From Clostridia bacterium (lineage in GTDB: Bacteria > Bacillota > Clostridia > Oscillospirales > Acutalibacteraceae): DNA of 64,000 bases. Shown here piece by piece: positions 1-8,252 of this stretch (positions are counted from its first letter, which is position 1; each line of letters opens with the position of its first letter). The notes beneath the pieces are model-generated. The model worked only from the letters and a program-made list of their open reading frames with translations. It ran no database searches and was not told where the DNA came from. The stretch spans positions 42,337 to 106,336 of the forward strand of contig JAFQRA010000023.1 in NCBI GenBank assembly GCA_017410325.1. Reading direction: 5' to 3'. The translations under genes and the position numbers were made by a program.

Positions 1-979
1 ACAGATTGCCGTTGACGTTGATGCACAGCAGTCCTACTGGAATTCCGACACAGAGGGTCTGGGCGTTGTTGTTCCCAAGCAGAAGAACTATCACATTGCA
101 AAGCCCTTTGATATTTCTTACGAGTGCCGCAGCGAAATGTGTATGCTTATGCAGGATGCCGGCATTGAAATCAACTACCACCATCCCGAGGTTGCCGCAT
201 CGGGTCAGTTTGAAATTGAACCTCAGCTCGGCGAAGTAGTACATATGGCTGATGCTACAATGATGATAAAGTACATCATTCACAACACGGCGCTCAAGTA
301 CGGCAAGGCCGCAACCTTTATGCCCAAGCCCGTATGGGGTGAGGCTGGCAGCGGCATGCACGTGCACATGATTCTCTTCAAGGACGGTCAGCCCGTATTC
401 TCTGATGATGAGGGTTATGCACACCTGAGCAAGGAAGCACACTGGTTTATGGGCGGCCTGCTTAAGCACATCCACTCACTTTGTGCCATTACCAACCCCA
501 GCACAAACTCCTTCAAGCGCCTTATCCCCGGCTTTGAAGCACCCGTTACAGTCGGCTACGCAACCTCCAACCGCAGCGCCGTTATCCGTATTCCCGCTTA
601 TGCAAAGGCTCCCGACAAGCGCCGCTTTGAGCTTCGTAACCCTGATGCAACCTGTAACCCCTACTTCTGCTATGCCGCAATTCTTATGGCAGGTCTTGAC
701 GGTATCAAGAATAAGATTGACCCGTCTGCAAACGGCTGGGGTCCCTACGACTTCAACCTTTACCACCTTTCCGATGAGGAAAAGGCAAAGCTTCAGGGTC
801 TGCCCACATCTCTTGAGGAAGCACTTGACGCACTTGAGGCTGACCACGACTACCTCACAGAGGGCGGCGTATTCCCCGAAGAGCTTATCAAGAACTTCAT
901 CAAGTCTAAGCGCGAAGACTGCCGTCAGCTTTCCGCTATTCCCCATCCGGCAGAATTTGACAAGTACTTCAATCTTTAA
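1..979 (+). CDS. glnA: Glutamine synthetase type I, C-terminal part (5' end outside window)
   Basis: Catalyses ATP-dependent formation of glutamine from glutamate and ammonia in the cytoplasm. The reading frame is already open at base 2 and gives 325 residues, about three quarters of a GSI subunit. Visible catalytic-domain signatures are GSGMHVHM (metal/ATP-site histidines), the NPSTNSFKRL substrate loop and the RRFELRNPDATCNPY segment. The C-terminal part around NLYHLSDEEK lacks an obvious adenylylation tyrosine motif, as expected for the alpha-type GSI of Firmicutes. The start and any regulatory leader lie outside the window. Followed by a strong terminator shared with the convergent typA gene. 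The type I assignment is firm; only the symbol relies on family knowledge. Confidence 0.96.
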   Translation, partial: QIAVDVDAQQSYWNSDTEGLGVVVPKQKNYHIAKPFDISYECRSEMCMLMQDAGIEINYHHPEVAASGQFEIEPQLGEVVHMADATMMIKYIIHNTALKYGKAATFMPKPVWGEAGSGMHVHMILFKDGQPVFSDDEGYAHLSKEAHWFMGGLLKHIHSLCAITNPSTNSFKRLIPGFEAPVTVGYATSNRSAVIRIPAYAKAPDKRRFELRNPDATCNPYFCYAAILMAGLDGIKNKIDPSANGWGPYDFNLYHLSDEEKAKLQGLPTSLEEALDALEADHDYLTEGGVFPEELIKNFIKSKREDCRQLSAIPHPAEFDKYFNL

Positions 980-998
980 TACTCCTTATATAACAGTA

Positions 999-1027
999 AA
1001 ACCTCTCCGTCAGACGCGGAGAGGTTT
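999..1027. terminator. Bidirectional terminator between glnA and typA
   Basis: Eleven-base perfect stem AAACCTCTCCG / CGGAGAGGTTT with a 7-base loop, placed 20 bp after glnA and 15 bp before the end of convergent typA. Confidence 0.85.
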
Positions 1028-1041
1028 CGTTATTTGTACGC

Positions 1042-2856
1042 TTATTTTTTGAACTGCTTTTTAAGACGGAGTTCCTTTGAAAGTATCGTTTTGCGAAGGC
1101 GGAGAGACTTCGGCGTTACCTCAAGAAGCTCGTCATCCTTGATAAACTCCATACACTGCTCGAGTGAAAGGTTTGAGGGCGGAACAAGGCGCAGGGCGTC
1201 ATCGCTGCCTGCGGCACGGGTGTTTGTGAGCTGCTTTTTCTTGCAGACGTTACATACGATATCTTCGTTCTTTGCGCACTCGCCGACTATCATACCCTCA
1301 TAAACCGGAACACCGGGGCCGATGAAGAGCCTGCCTCTATCCTGCGTGTTGAACAGGCCGTAGCCTGTTGACTCGCCGGCCTCGTGAACAACGATTGAGC
1401 CTCTTTCCCTTGTCTGGATGTCGCCTGCATAGGGCTCATAGCCGTGGAAAAGCTGGTTCATAATACCGTTGCCGTTTGTATCGGTGAGAAATTCGGAGCG
1501 GTAGCCGATAAGGCCGCGGGAGGGAATTTTAAATTCAAGGTGGGTTGAGCCGCCGTCACGCACGCCCATATTTTCAAGCTCTGCCTTGCGTGAGCCGAGC
1601 TTTTCGATAACCGCACCGACGTACTGCTCGGGCACCTCTACGATAAGGAGCTCAACGGGCTCGTAAATTTCTCCGTTGATTTCCTTGAGAATAACCTTCG
1701 GACGGGAAACCTGGAATTCGTAGCCCTGACGGCGCATTGTTTCGATAAGAATTGAAAGGTGGAGTTCACCTCTGCCCGAAACCTTGAAGGTGTCGGTCGT
1801 TTCGGTCTCCTCAACACGCATACTGACGTTTGTTTCAACCTCTTTGAAAAGGCGGTCACGGATATTGCGTGAGGTGACGAACTTGCCCTCCTGACCTGCA
1901 AACGGGCTGTCGTTGACGATGAAATTCATTGAAATTGTGGGCTCATCAATCTTGACGAAGGGCAGGGGCTCAATACAGTCCGGCGCACAGGCAGTTTCAC
2001 CGATATTGATTTCGGGAATGCCCGAAACGCAGATAAGGTCGCCCGCCTTTGCTTCCTCAACCTCAACTCTCTTAAGGCCTTCAAACTGGTAAAGCCTTGT
2101 GATGCGTTCGTTTTTCTGTGTGCCGTCAGTTTTGCACAGCGTTACAAGCTGATTTTTCTTAACCGTGCCTCTTTCCACTCTGCCGACACCGATTCTGCCT
2201 ACGTAATCGTCATATTCAAGCGAGGAGAAAAGAATCTGAAGCGGTGCATCAACGTCACCCTTGGGTGCTTCGATGTTTTTAAGAATAGCATCGAGAAGCG
2301 GTCTCATATCACCCTGACGCACATCGGGATCAAGCGAGGAATAGCCGTCCCTTGCGCTGGCGTAGACAACGGGGAATTCAAGCTGGTCATCATCCGCACC
2401 AAGCTCGATAAACAGGTCAAGCACCTCGTCAAGCACCTCGGCCGGTCTTGCGCCGGGACGGTCAATCTTATTGACAACAACGAGCACCTTTTTGCCAAGG
2501 CCGAGAGCTTTTTTGAGCACGAAGCGAGTCTGCGGCATACAGCCCTCAAACGCATCTACGAGCAGCAAAACGCCGTCAACCATCATCAGTATGCGTTCAA
2601 CCTCGCCGCCGAAATCGGCATGGCCGGGGGTATCGACAACGTTGATTTTAGTGTCCATATAGCGGATGGACGTATTCTTTGAAAGTATTGTAATGCCTCT
2701 TTCACGCTCAAGGTCGTTTGAGTCCATAACCCTGTCCTCAACCTGCTCGTTTTCACGGAAGGTACCGCTCTGCTTGAGAAGCTCGTCAACAAGGGTTGTC
2801 TTGCCGTGGTCAACGTGAGCGATAATGGCAATATTTCTTATATCTCTGCGCTCCAT
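1042..2856 (-). CDS. typA: Translational GTPase TypA/BipA
   Basis: Ribosome-associated GTPase of the EF-G superfamily involved in ribosome assembly and stress adaptation. 604 residues from the chosen start. G motifs are clear: [10 protein letters not shown] near residue 12, [14 protein letters not shown] (G3), [10 protein letters not shown] (G4, with the TypA-specific PGARP tail). EF-Tu-like domain II, EF-G domains III and V and the TypA C-terminal domain follow. The start at 2856 (MERRDIRN) is preferred over an in-frame ATG 30 bases upstream because a GGAG sits 8 bases before it. Monocistronic; it ends on the terminator shared with glnA. Confidence 0.97.
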   Translation of the reverse strand: MERRDIRNIAIIAHVDHGKTTLVDELLKQSGTFRENEQVEDRVMDSNDLERERGITILSKNTSIRYMDTKINVVDTPGHADFGGEVERILMMVDGVLLLVDAFEGCMPQTRFVLKKALGLGKKVLVVVNKIDRPGARPAEVLDEVLDLFIELGADDDQLEFPVVYASARDGYSSLDPDVRQGDMRPLLDAILKNIEAPKGDVDAPLQILFSSLEYDDYVGRIGVGRVERGTVKKNQLVTLCKTDGTQKNERITRLYQFEGLKRVEVEEAKAGDLICVSGIPEINIGETACAPDCIEPLPFVKIDEPTISMNFIVNDSPFAGQEGKFVTSRNIRDRLFKEVETNVSMRVEETETTDTFKVSGRGELHLSILIETMRRQGYEFQVSRPKVILKEINGEIYEPVELLIVEVPEQYVGAVIEKLGSRKAELENMGVRDGGSTHLEFKIPSRGLIGYRSEFLTDTNGNGIMNQLFHGYEPYAGDIQTRERGSIVVHEAGESTGYGLFNTQDRGRLFIGPGVPVYEGMIVGECAKNEDIVCNVCKKKQLTNTRAAGSDDALRLVPPSNLSLEQCMEFIKDDELLEVTPKSLRLRKTILSKELRLKKQFKK

Positions 2857-2974
2857 ATTTATAACTCCAATATATATAAAAATCACGGTTATTTATTATA
2901 TACCTTATTTCGCAAATTTCCAATGGCAGAATTGTCAAAAATTCAGCTGTCAGCGCAATGTAAAACTGTAATTT

Positions 2975-3024
2975 AAATGCAAAGTGCAAAATGCAAAACG
3001 CAAAGTTAAGGGTCGCTACGCTCC
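2975..3024. repeat. Dispersed ATGCAAA-type tract plus GGGTCGCTNCGCTCC block
   Basis: Iterated 7-8 base units (AATGCAAA, AGTGCAAA, AACGCAAA) run into AAGGGTCGCTACGCTCC. The same composite recurs at 37250-37300 (opposite orientation) and 42519-42578, and the second half alone at 13944-13962. It lies just after the downstream ABC gene. Confidence 0.75.
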
Positions 3025-3028
3025 AAAT

Positions 3029-4834
3029 TTATAAATGGGTATCCTTGTACTTTTCCGCCTGTAAACGGAACATATAGGCGTATTTGCCGTTTTTTTCCAT
3101 CAGCTCGTCGTGACTGCCGCACTCGATAATTCTGCCGTTTTCAAGCATAAGTATTCTGTCGGCGTGGCGTGTGGTGGAAAGGCGGTGGGAAATGAACACA
3201 ACCGTTGAATCGGTACAGCTTTCGCTTATCGCCTTGTTCAGCTCGTATTCCGAAACGGGGTCAAGGTTAGCGCTCGGCTCGTCAAGAATAATATACGGGC
3301 TTTGCTTGTAGAACACTCTTGCAATTGCAAGCTTCTGCTGCTCACCGCCCGAAAGCATAACGCCTTCGTCGCTGAATTCACGCAGCAGCATTGTGTCTGC
3401 ACCGTGGGGCAGCTCCTTTGTAAAGCCTGCAAGCTCAAGCGCCTTCATCACACGGGCGCTGTCATAAACGGGCGAGAGTGCCACGTTTTCGCCGACGGTT
3501 GCGGCAAAAATACGGAAATCCTGAAAAACTGCGGAAAAGCGGTTGCGGTGGGAGGCAACGGTTACGTCACGAATGTCCCGTCCGCCGATTTCGATTAAGC
3601 CGCAATCAACATCATACAGCCTGAGTAAAAGATTCGTCAGCGTGGTTTTACCCGCACCGTTGTAGCCGACAAGAGCAATCTTTTCGCAGGGCTTTATTTC
3701 AAAGGAAACGCCGTTTACGCTCTCCTTTTCGCCGCCTTCATAAGTAAAGCTGATATCCTTTACAGCTATTGTTTCGGGCTTGTTGCAGGTTACCGTGTGA
3801 GCACCGTCCTTTATCTTGCTTTCGGTTGACATAAAGCTGCGGCATTTTTCAATCATCTTCGACCGCTCGGTAAAGGTTCTCAGGCTGTAAACTGTAAGGT
3901 ACAGCACACTCGCACCAATCTGCGTGGCACCGTTGAAGGTGGCAACGAAATCGCCTGCACTCATCTTACCCGTGACAATGGTCTGGTAGCCGATATAAAG
4001 GCTGAGTATGAGCATAAAGCCGACAACCTGAACGGAAAATTCCTGCACGAAGAAAAGCCCGTCAAGCTTTCTGATAAAGCCCTTCTGTGTTTTAATCATA
4101 TCGTCTGCGCTCTCGTTGAAACGCTTGTGAAGCAGGGGGTAAATACCGCTCGTGCGGATTTCGCCCGCATAGTCTGGCAGGTAAAACACCCTTGCAAAAT
4201 AGTCGCTTCTGCGGTGCTTTTCGGTTACCGCTTCACGGCGCTTTGTCTGCAGATTACCCGTATATTTGCCAAGCGGAATAAAAAGAATTACCGTACCGAG
4301 CACTATCAGAAGGCACATCGGGTCAATGGTGAGTATGATTGCCGCTATCGCAACAAAGGACAGAATCTGCTCAACATAGCCCTTGATAATGCTGAGAATG
4401 TTTGTGAGGTTATCTGACACATTTTCTATAGACAGAATAAAATCGCTGTAATAGCCCGGGTCGTCGTACTTGGCAAGGTCAAGCTCTGCCGCTTTACGGT
4501 AGAACATCGACTGAATTATCAGATCCATTTTCTCACGCTCACGGTGAACAAAAAGCTCATAGAAAACATTTGAGAAAATTTCGCACACAACGATTACGGC
4601 AAGCATAATTATAATGCCCGTGATTATCTTTTTCGGCTCACCGCCGCTTTGCACCTCGTCAATTATGTATTTAAGGCCTATAACGGATATGAGCCTGCCC
4701 GGCATTGCGCTGACAATCTGCTCAAAAATGCTGCCGATTACAAGCCACGGCGAAGCCTTGAACATAAGCGAGAGCATATAGATTATATTGGAAAGTGTGC
4801 TGTGCTTCTTCCTTATTTTTGCTTTCATTTTCAT
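3029..4834 (-). CDS. ABC exporter half-transporter (TMD-NBD), second subunit
   Basis: 601-residue fused permease-ATPase of the ABC exporter class. The N-terminal 330 residues carry the hydrophobic type IV exporter transmembrane domain; the ATPase follows with Walker A GYNGAGKTT, Q-loop VFQDF, signature LSGGEQQKLAIAR, Walker B YIILDEPSANLDP and switch His in FISHRLST. The ATG overlaps the stop of the upstream ABC gene as ATGA and is preceded by GGAGGGGAG, so the two are translationally coupled and probably form a heterodimer. No C39 peptidase domain is present. The substrate cannot be read from the sequence; peptides, lipids or drugs are all possible. Confidence 0.93.
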   Translation of the reverse strand: MKMKAKIRKKHSTLSNIIYMLSLMFKASPWLVIGSIFEQIVSAMPGRLISVIGLKYIIDEVQSGGEPKKIITGIIIMLAVIVVCEIFSNVFYELFVHREREKMDLIIQSMFYRKAAELDLAKYDDPGYYSDFILSIENVSDNLTNILSIIKGYVEQILSFVAIAAIILTIDPMCLLIVLGTVILFIPLGKYTGNLQTKRREAVTEKHRRSDYFARVFYLPDYAGEIRTSGIYPLLHKRFNESADDMIKTQKGFIRKLDGLFFVQEFSVQVVGFMLILSLYIGYQTIVTGKMSAGDFVATFNGATQIGASVLYLTVYSLRTFTERSKMIEKCRSFMSTESKIKDGAHTVTCNKPETIAVKDISFTYEGGEKESVNGVSFEIKPCEKIALVGYNGAGKTTLTNLLLRLYDVDCGLIEIGGRDIRDVTVASHRNRFSAVFQDFRIFAATVGENVALSPVYDSARVMKALELAGFTKELPHGADTMLLREFSDEGVMLSGGEQQKLAIARVFYKQSPYIILDEPSANLDPVSEYELNKAISESCTDSTVVFISHRLSTTRHADRILMLENGRIIECGSHDELMEKNGKYAYMFRLQAEKYKDTHL

Positions 4835-6657
4835 TCCACGCTCCCCTCCTCATCTCTGTAGCTTGAAGCCTGGAGCGTGAACATTTCGCAGTAGCCGCCC
4901 TTTGCCGCCATAAGCTGCTCGTGCGTGCCGCACTCGGTAATCGTACCGCCGTCAAAGACATAAATTCTGTCCGAAAGCACGGCGGAAGACAGCCTGTGCG
5001 AAATATAGATAACCGTTTTTTCCTCGGTTGCTTCAATAAGGCTTTCGTACATTTTGTATTCGGCTATGGGGTCAAGCGCTGACGAGGGCTCGTCAAGAAT
5101 TGCAAAATCAAAGCTCTTGGCAAACATTCTGGCGGCACAGAGCTTCTGCTGTTCACCGCCCGAAAGTCCTGTGCCCTTTTCGTCAAACTCACGGGTAAAC
5201 ACGGTCTGCCTGCCCTCGGGCATGGACATAATCCGCTCGTAAACGCCTGCCGCTTTCAGCGCTTTATCTACGGCGGCGTTGTCCTCCTTACCCTCGCACT
5301 CACGGCACAGCACGTTTTCGCCGACGGTAAGCGCAAAGACCTTGTAATCCTGAAAAACGGTTGCAAGCCTTGCGTGAAGGGAGGCAATATCGTACTCCCT
5401 TATATCCTTGCCGTTGTACAGGATTTCACCGCTGTCGGGGTCATAAAAGCGAAGCAGGAGCTTTACAAAGGTTGTTTTGCCTGCACCGTTGTGGCCGACC
5501 ACCGCTACGGTTTCGCCCCTGCTGATTTTAAAGCTGAGGTTTGTGAGCGAGGGAGCCTTTGCACCGGGATAGGTGAAGCAGACGTTTCTGAATTCGAGGC
5601 TTTCAAATTCTTCCGCCTTTTTATTGCCGCCGACAACTCTTTCCTCGTACTCAAAGAACTCTTTAAGGTTGCCGAAATAAGCGGCTTCCTTTCTGACGTT
5701 GGATATGGAGTCGCTCAAATCCTTGAGCACATCCTTGAGGTTGCTGACAGCCGTAACGATAACGGAAAAATCCGACAAGGCGAGGTTTCTTTTTACAACG
5801 AAGCGGTATGCCGCATAGCCGTAGGCCGCCGCAGTGGGTACAGCCTTGCCGAAAAGACCTGAAACCAGTTCAAGCAGCATTACCTTAACGCCGTATTTTT
5901 TGATTATTGCCCTGTTGGTTTCAACCGCCGTTTGAAACCGCTCAAGCATAACGGAAAATATGTCCGAGGTACGCATATCCTTGGAAAAATCCTTGAGGAA
6001 AACCGTACGCTTGACGTATTCCTTTGAACGCTTGTGCGGTGTCATTTCCTTGTCTTTTTTTACGTCAATTTTGCCGATTGCGATACCTGCCAGCACCACG
6101 AATATGCCGACTGAAAGTATCAGCAGCAGCCTCGGGTCGATCGAAACAATATAAATCACAAGGAAAACACCCGTAAGCGAGCTTGCAAAAACGTTTGAAA
6201 GCCGCCAGGTAAATTCCGAAAAATGCTCGCTCGTAATTATTTCGGTTGCACGCTTGTACTTATCGTAAAAATCGGGGTTTTCATAACAGGCAATATCAAC
6301 TGTAACCGCCTTTTTAAATATGCGGTCGTTGAGATTTTTGTAAAAATACTTCATTCTGGTACAGACAAAATAGTCCGTAATGCAGTCCGTTGCCTTTGCA
6401 AGCAGACCTGCACCGGCAAACATCAGCACGAGAATAACGTACTGCTTGTAGCTGCCGCCCGTTTCAATAAGCTCAAGCAAGAGTTTAAGAAAGAGTATTT
6501 CCTGAATAAAGCCCGTAAAAAACCAGTAGGCTGTCTGGGTCATAATGAATGCGGTGAGCAGTAACGGTGCACACTGCACGCAGATTTTAACGGCATAGAG
6601 CGTATCCTTCAGAGCTCTGAAACGCTCTCCGCCTTGTTTTTTGCAATTTTGTTTCAC
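4831..6657 (-). CDS. ABC exporter half-transporter (TMD-NBD), first subunit
   Basis: 608 residues from a GTG start at 6657, chosen because AAGGAGATGTAAC stands directly upstream; the longer open frame would run through a transcription terminator. The N-terminal exporter membrane domain has several helices (for example ACQ-free stretch ALLLTAFIMTQTAYWFF). The ATPase shows Walker A GHNGAGKTT, signature LSGGEQQKLCAAR, Walker B FAILDEPSSALDP and ISHRLSS. Both partners retain the catalytic Glu after Walker B, so neither site is obviously degenerate. Transcription must pass a leader ORF and terminator located at 6709-6824, suggesting attenuation. Substrate unknown. Confidence 0.92.
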   Translation of the reverse strand: MKQNCKKQGGERFRALKDTLYAVKICVQCAPLLLTAFIMTQTAYWFFTGFIQEILFLKLLLELIETGGSYKQYVILVLMFAGAGLLAKATDCITDYFVCTRMKYFYKNLNDRIFKKAVTVDIACYENPDFYDKYKRATEIITSEHFSEFTWRLSNVFASSLTGVFLVIYIVSIDPRLLLILSVGIFVVLAGIAIGKIDVKKDKEMTPHKRSKEYVKRTVFLKDFSKDMRTSDIFSVMLERFQTAVETNRAIIKKYGVKVMLLELVSGLFGKAVPTAAAYGYAAYRFVVKRNLALSDFSVIVTAVSNLKDVLKDLSDSISNVRKEAAYFGNLKEFFEYEERVVGGNKKAEEFESLEFRNVCFTYPGAKAPSLTNLSFKISRGETVAVVGHNGAGKTTFVKLLLRFYDPDSGEILYNGKDIREYDIASLHARLATVFQDYKVFALTVGENVLCRECEGKEDNAAVDKALKAAGVYERIMSMPEGRQTVFTREFDEKGTGLSGGEQQKLCAARMFAKSFDFAILDEPSSALDPIAEYKMYESLIEATEEKTVIYISHRLSSAVLSDRIYVFDGGTITECGTHEQLMAAKGGYCEMFTLQASSYRDEEGSVE

Positions 6658-6708
6658 GTTACATCTCCTTGAATTAAGTCGGCCGTATCCGCCTGCTAAA
6701 AAACAAAA

Positions 6709-6737
6709 AATCCCGAAAACATAAAGCCTTCGGGATT
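6709..6737 (-). terminator. Intrinsic terminator / attenuator ahead of the ABC pair
   Basis: Nine-base stem AATCCCGAA / TTCGGGATT with an 11-base loop, followed on the minus strand by TTTTTGTTTTTT. It lies 25 bases after the stop of a short ORF and about 50 bases before the GTG of the first ABC gene, on the same strand. Confidence 0.8.
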
Positions 6738-6761
6738 GACGCATTTACCGTGTTTTGCTTT

Positions 6762-6824
6762 TCAGCAAGCAGAAACGGACACAGCTACCCGAATTTCAGT
6801 TTTGTTGAATAAAGTTGTCATCAT
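6762..6824 (-). CDS. Short ORF (20 aa): leader peptide or small peptide gene before ABC exporter
   Basis: ATGATG start with an AGAGGAG Shine-Dalgarno 8 bases upstream and a TGA stop, encoding 20 residues: a polar N-terminal half (MMTTLFNKTEIR) and a small-residue C-terminal half ending in Cys (VAVSVSAC). It is followed by an intrinsic terminator and then the ABC pair. It may be an attenuation leader peptide, or a tiny exported peptide handled by the exporter. The good ribosome binding site is seen directly; translation and role are inference. Confidence 0.5.
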   Translation of the reverse strand: MMTTLFNKTEIRVAVSVSAC

Positions 6825-6853
6825 TATGTCCGTCTCCTCTTTCTTTAAAGTTT

Positions 6854-6882
6854 TTCTGCACCTTAACACGGTCGGTGCAGAA
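6854..6882. promoter_or_regulatory. Hairpin upstream of the 20-codon ORF
   Basis: Perfect 9-base inverted repeat TTCTGCACC / GGTGCAGAA, loop 11 bases, located 30 bases before the short ORF on the minus strand. No strong T-tract follows on the minus strand. It could be an operator or an RNA element of the leader. The rest of 6883-7141 holds no gene or motif I can support. Confidence 0.45.
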
Positions 6883-7141
6883 ATAAAAATAACATATTTT
6901 GCCTTAGTTGTCAATTGCGGTTTAGCGTGATTCAATAACAATATTAATAGGGGACAACGGGCTGTCGGGGTTACGGCTCTGCCGCCGCTCTTTTGTCATA
7001 AAGACGAAAATTCAAGCGGAAATTTGTGAGTGTGCACAAACTTTTTTGAAAATTAAAAGTGAGCAAATCGTATGAAAACGCGAGAAAAAACGAGAAAAAC
7101 GGAGCTTGCGTTTGCTAAATTAAATTTTTTGAAAATAAGTG

Positions 7142-7170
7142 TTGACATCACTCGGGTCTTGTGGTAGTAT
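7142..7170 (+). promoter_or_regulatory. Promoter of rplM-rpsI
   Basis: TTGACA at 7142-7147 and TAGTAT at 7165-7170 with 17 bases between; an overlapping TATATT lies at 7168. The transcript would start about 40 bases before rplM. Confidence 0.7.
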
Positions 7171-7214
7171 ATTCGAGCAATGAAATTAAAAATCTTAATT
7201 CGGAGGAAAAGCTA

Positions 7215-7643
7215 ATGTCAACTTATATGCCCAAAGCAGGCGAAATCACACGCAGCTGGTATGTTCTTGACGCTGCAGGCAAGCCTCTGGGTAAGGTAGC
7301 TGCTCAGGCCGCTGTTCTTCTTCGCGGTAAGCACAAGGCTATCTTCACACCCAATGTTGATTGCGGCGATCATGTAATCATCATTAACGCTGAGAAGGCA
7401 GTTCTCACAGGCAACAAAATCAACCAGAAAATGTACTACCACCACACAGGTTACATCGGTAACATGAAGGAAGTTAAGTACAGCACCCTTATGAAGACAA
7501 AGCCCGAGTTTGCTATGCAGCTCGCTGTCAAGGGTATGATTCCGGAAAACACTCTCGGCCGCAACGCACTTGGCCGCCTTCGTATCTACAAGGGCGCAGA
7601 GCACAAGCACGCAGCACAGAAGCCCGAAGAGTGGGCTCTTTAA
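7215..7643 (+). CDS. rplM: 50S ribosomal protein L13
   Basis: 142-residue early-assembling protein of the large ribosomal subunit. Typical L13 signatures are WYVLDAAGKPLGKVAAQAA near the N-terminus, GDHVIIINAEKAVLTGNK and the C-terminal LRIYKGAEHKHAAQKPEEW. The ATG at 7215 follows CGGAGGAAAAGCTA; the open frame extends upstream, but only through the promoter. It is the first gene of the universally paired rplM-rpsI operon, 21 bases before rpsI. Confidence 0.98.
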   Translation: MSTYMPKAGEITRSWYVLDAAGKPLGKVAAQAAVLLRGKHKAIFTPNVDCGDHVIIINAEKAVLTGNKINQKMYYHHTGYIGNMKEVKYSTLMKTKPEFAMQLAVKGMIPENTLGRNALGRLRIYKGAEHKHAAQKPEEWAL

Positions 7644-7664
7644 TCGAAGGGAGGCAAATGAATA

Positions 7665-8063
7665 ATGTACGAAACTAATCCTTATTTCTATGGTACAGGC
7701 CGCAGAAAGCAGTCTGTAGCCCGTGTACGTGTTTATGCAGGTACAGGTAAAATCATCATCAACGACCGTTCAATCGACGATTACTTCGGTCTTGATACAC
7801 TCAAGCTCATTGTTCGCCAGCCCCTCGAGCTCACCGGCACAACCGAGAAGTTCGACATCATCTGCCGCGTAAGCGGTGGCGGTGTTACAGGCCAGGCAGG
7901 CGCAATCCGTCACGGCCTTTCCCGTGCTCTCCTTCAGTACGACGAAGCTGTTCGTCCCGTACTCAAGAAGGCAGGCTTCCTCACTCGTGACCCGAGAATG
8001 AAGGAAAGAAAGAAGTACGGTCTCAAGGGCGCACGCCGTGCACCCCAGTTCTCAAAGAGATAA
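7665..8063 (+). CDS. rpsI: 30S ribosomal protein S9
   Basis: 132-residue small-subunit protein whose C-terminal tail reaches the decoding P site. Seen: [15 protein letters not shown] at the N-terminus, [19 protein letters not shown] in the middle and the basic tail ending in QFSKR, the family's invariant end. GGGAGG precedes the ATG. Terminated by the strong hairpin at 8090-8118. Confidence 0.98.
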   Translation: MYETNPYFYGTGRRKQSVARVRVYAGTGKIIINDRSIDDYFGLDTLKLIVRQPLELTGTTEKFDIICRVSGGGVTGQAGAIRHGLSRALLQYDEAVRPVLKKAGFLTRDPRMKERKKYGLKGARRAPQFSKR

Positions 8064-8085
8064 TCAGAGCCTATCGGCGAAAATC

Positions 8086-8129
8086 AACAACCCTTGGAAT
8101 CTCAACGATTCCAAGGGTTTATTTCTTTT
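8086..8129 (+). terminator. rpsI terminator; first copy of a direct repeat
   Basis: Twelve-base perfect stem ACCCTTGGAATC / GATTCCAAGGGT (8090-8101, 8107-8118), loop TCAAC, followed by TTATTTCTTTT. A close copy, including flanks AACA and TTATTTCTTTT, recurs at 9751-9797 just after the next gene. Confidence 0.9.
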
Positions 8130-8200
8130 AGTAATAATTCAAGAATGCAAAGTGTCAATAATTAAGAAAAAACACAAGTTTGGTTTGAAAATAAATAGCG

Positions 8201-8229
8201 TTGATATATTTACAAAAGTGTGCTATACT
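8201..8229 (+). promoter_or_regulatory. Promoter of the AlbA_2-domain gene
   Basis: TTGATA (8201-8206), 17-base spacer, TATACT (8224-8229), 24 bases before the first candidate start codon. Confidence 0.6.
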
Positions 8230-8252
8230 GAATTAAAAAACAACACACAGTA

